From Aphis gossypii (taxonomy: Eukaryota; Arthropoda; Insecta; Hemiptera; Aphididae): a stretch of DNA of 64,000 nucleotides. The notes below the pieces were generated by a model. The model saw nothing but the letters and a program-made list of their open reading frames with translations, did no database searches and had not been told where the DNA came from. Below are positions 61,270 through 64,000 of this stretch, in pieces (positions within the stretch are counted from its first letter, which is position 1; every line of letters begins with the position of its first letter). The translations under genes and the position numbers were made by a program. The stretch is from the NCBI RefSeq assembly GCF_020184175.1, contig NC_065531.1, positions 74,494,604 through 74,558,603 of the forward strand. Direction: 5' to 3'.

Positions 61270-61880
61270 ATCATGAAGAGCTCGTGCGATTATCACTGCA
61301 CTGAGGGCAAGAAACTGGCCGAGTACACGCATATGGAACATAAAATTCCGCACTAGTTGTGCACTAATATTTCATATGAAACATAAAATAATTGCACCAG
61401 TGCAATAGTGCAGTCATGTGGAAATCGCTATCAATCATTACAATTGGTTGTATGATAAATTTATAACATAGATAAAATATATTTAAACTATATTGATAAT
61501 AAATACAACCATGGTTGGTGGTGTACTAACTGTAGATATGATTAAGGCGCGTTTCCACTATACACGTATGCGTGTACGTGCATTTAATGACAAAAATTTT
61601 GGCTTCGAACGGTCATCAAAAAGTTTCAACTGGTTACTTTGGTAACTGTGGTTATATTTTACACGGTTTTTGATAATTATTGATAACGATGTACAAAGGA
61701 TATCCCGCCTTTTTTTAAATATTTAAATAAATATTAAAATATGATTATGATTATGATTGTGATTAATTTGATTTGTATTTTGTGCTAATATTTTATTCTA
61801 TATTTTACTAAGTTTTGTTGCATACTACATATTTGTATTTATTTTATCGTAAACTGCTTAAATTGTTAAATTTTAAAAAT
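61270..61880. promoter_or_regulatory. left flank of the intact Harbinger gene
   Basis: Contains GTGCACTAA/GCACCAGTGC palindromic motifs (about 61360-61420) and a GGCGCGTTTCCACTA at about 61547 that resembles a Harbinger end. No open frame. The element's left boundary is probably within this stretch. Confidence 0.35.
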
Positions 61881-63618
61881 ATGATGGAAAATCAAGAACT
61901 TCAATGGTATAATTATTATAATGAGATTCATCAAAGAAAAGTGTTACTTGTATATTTAGCCATTTCACACAAAAAAAAGAAAAATCAGAGGTAATATAAT
62001 CTTTTATTTATACACCTATATACTGTTCTTTAATATTAAATTATGATTTACTAGATCAAAACCCAAATGGCATGTTCAACCATTTTTAACAGAAAGAAGA
62101 GTACACGGACATTATCATTGTTTAACTAGTGGACTTCAACTGACAAATTTTGAACAATACCAAAACTTTATTAGAATGTCTGCCAGTACATTTGAGGAGT
62201 TAGTGTGCCTAGTCGGACCCAAAATAAAGCGTTTCCCAAGTCGACCTGATATAATATCAGTTGGAGAAATCCTAACTGCAACTTTGCGGTAATATAACCT
62301 AATAATAATTCATTACTTTCTATTTATTTAGTTTATTAAGTATTGTAATTTGTGATTATTATAATAATATAACCTGTATACAGGTATCTTGCATCTGGTG
62401 AATCGATGATGTCGATTACATACGGTTTTCGTATAGGAAAAGCTACTGTATCAAAATTAATTTTGCAATGTTGTGAAGTTTTATGGGATACATTTAATCA
62501 AAAAGTATGTTGTGTTCTGGTTATACTATGTACATGATCATTATATATAGTGAATTACAGCCATTATTTTTATAACTTCCAATGATAGGTATTAGCTGTA
62601 CCAGATACTGTTAAATGGGCACAATTAGCTGTTGATTTTGAGAACTTATGGCAAGTGCCAAATTGTATTGGCAGTATTGACGGTAAACATATTATACACC
62701 AGGTAATAATAATTATTAACTTTTTTAAATAGTATATTTTATTTGAATAAATAAAAATTACATTTTTAATAATTGTATAGGCATTTACTAACAGTGGATC
62801 TAAACACTTTAACTACAAAGGGTCCCATAGTATTATACTGTTAGCAATGTGTGACGCCAGTTATAATTTTATATTAGTCGACATTGGTGCAGCTGGGAGA
62901 TGCAGTGATGGTGGAGTTTTCTCAAACTCTGAAATGGGCAAGGGTTTCATGCATAATGGTTTAAGTTTTCCGGCTGCCAAAGAAATACATAAAGACAGTG
63001 GTCCAATTCCATATTATGCTCTTGGTGATGAAGCGTTTCCATTACTTCCAAATCTTATGCGCCCTTACCCAGGAAGAGGTAAACGAAAACTACCATTAAA
63101 GGAATCCGTTTTTAACTATAGGTTTGTCTTATGAATTAAATAATTTTAAAATATTCTAATGATTGTAACCTAAACATTTTTTCTACACAGGCTTTCCAGA
63201 GGTAGACGGACTATTGAAAACACTTTTGGATTAATGGCCTCAAAATGGCGGATTTTTAGAAAACCTATAATTGCTGGAGAAAAAACTGTAAATGCAATTA
63301 CAAAAGCTGCAGTTGTACTGCATAATTTTATAAAACTGTCTGAAAACAATGCTGGTACTTATAAAAAATACTCAGTACTATTTGATTATTTTTTGACCTA
63401 AATGTATCATCATAGGTGTACGGAATTATAGTGGAACTTTGGACACAGAACAAAGCTATCAGTGGAAAACACAGGAAATGGGAGCTTTAGGACCAGTCAA
63501 TCGATTAGGAACTAATACATATACAGCAGATGCTAAAATAATACGAGACAAACTTAAAGATTATTTTTCAGCTGAAGGTGCGACTTCATTCCAATATGAA
63601 AAATTATTTAATTTATAA
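61881..63618 (+). CDS. PIF/Harbinger transposase, seven exons, apparently intact
   Basis: Exons 61881-61990, 62055-62288, 62384-62504, 62589-62702, 62781-63121, 63191-63354 and 63416-63618 join in phase, all GT-AG, and give about 428 residues without a stop. The N-terminus includes HVQPFLTERRVHGHYHCL and FIRMSASTFEEL. Catalytic residues lie in GSIDGKH (exon 4), LGDEAFPLLPNLMRPYPG (exon 5) and RRTIENTFGLMASKWRIF (exon 6). Length and domain order match complete HARBI1-like transposases. Its partner MADF gene is not seen; it could lie to the right, outside the window. It may be active or recently so. Confidence 0.9.
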
Positions 63619-63652
63619 CTATTTGAAACATTTATTATAAAATCATAAACAT

Positions 63653-63867
63653 AACAATTACAAAATTAAATTTGTAGAATTATTAAAAAACAAATAATAA
63701 TGATACAGTCTCTTTCTGGTAATACTTAAATATAGCACAATTAATAAAATATTATAAAATAAAAACAGAACTACAAAATTGAATTTGTAGAATTATTAAA
63801 AAACAAATAATAATGATACAGTCTCTTTCTGGTAATACTTAAATATAGCACAATTAATAAAATTAAA
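63653..63867. repeat. 113-bp tandem duplication after the transposase gene
   Basis: The block containing GATACAGTCTCTTTCTGGTA occurs at about 63702 and 63815. The two copies are almost identical, and a partial third copy starts near 63868. Confidence 0.85.
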
Positions 63868-64000
63868 ACAAAAATACAAAGTTGAATTTGTTTAACTTCT
63901 CAGTACAATATAAATTATATAAAAAATAATAATAATAAATACCTAGTAGGTATAGACATTAAACAAAATGTTTAGTGTTCAGTCTTCCAAACTATTCATT
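63868..64000. other. AT-rich end of window
   Basis: Short A/T-rich tail; no feature resolved. Confidence 0.3.

Overview
The window reads as nuclear DNA of an insect, most likely an aphid. It is very AT-rich (roughly 70% or more by eye), has many short GT-AG introns, and is crowded with P, hAT, PIF/Harbinger, MULE and Polinton/adintovirus-type elements plus a viral-type glycoprotein gene. The aphid assignment is inference from this mix. No rRNA, tRNA, CRISPR array or bacterial-style operon was seen. One 100-N assembly gap lies at 45845-45944.

Left part (1-23 kb). A broken P-element (THAP9-like) transposase lies at 1071-3117. hAT-like terminal sequence follows (3590-3870), then one copy of a dispersed repeat (4335-5090). 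Next is a decayed Ty3/gypsy-type retroelement (about 5.9-10.0 kb) whose pol region carries an OTU-like cysteine protease between protease and reverse transcriptase. Then come an apparently intact three-exon hAT transposase (10243-12258), a decayed minus-strand gene of a C2H2-finger, element-like family (13.1-16.7 kb), a 48-bp minisatellite (17.9-18.3 kb), a GC-rich block (18.5-19.0 kb), a minus-strand DDE-like reading frame (21.3-22.1 kb), and a textbook 353-bp non-autonomous P element with a THAP exon (22657-23009).

Middle part (23-41 kb). About 7.5 kb shows no recognisable gene, only microsatellites and short duplications. It is followed by a MULE transposase relic, a 606-bp fold-back element, a second P-type element carrying a THAP exon (32905-34356), a gene model with a tandemly duplicated three-exon block and one nonsense codon (34895-37737), a small retroposed hairpin RNA copy (37742-37808), three exons of a serine-rich gene on the minus strand, and an open five-exon gene of unknown function (39669-40987).

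Right part (41-64 kb). A PIF/Harbinger element has a transposase on plus and a MADF-BESS gene nested in one of its introns on minus; its 3' end is lost in the gap. A viral-type envelope glycoprotein relic (chuvirus-like is my best guess) lies at 46127-47357, and a second THAP9-like transposase with a 3' P-type terminal repeat at 47870-50169. At 50.9-57.7 kb is an endogenous adintovirus/Polinton-like virus: intron-bearing, broken DNA polymerase B, an intact packaging ATPase, a PLA2-like protein, an adenovirus-type protease, penton-like, basic and major capsid proteins, and a spliced minus-strand gene of unknown function. The window ends with a decayed Harbinger copy, a third P-type element (60352-61269), and an intact seven-exon Harbinger transposase (61881-63618).

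The recurring theme is that at least five P-superfamily pieces, with three unrelated terminal-repeat sequences, lie within 64 kb. They show the full signature (repeats beginning CA, 8-bp target duplications, THAP or THAP9-like coding remnants). The endogenous virus and the OTU-bearing retroelement are the other notable systems.
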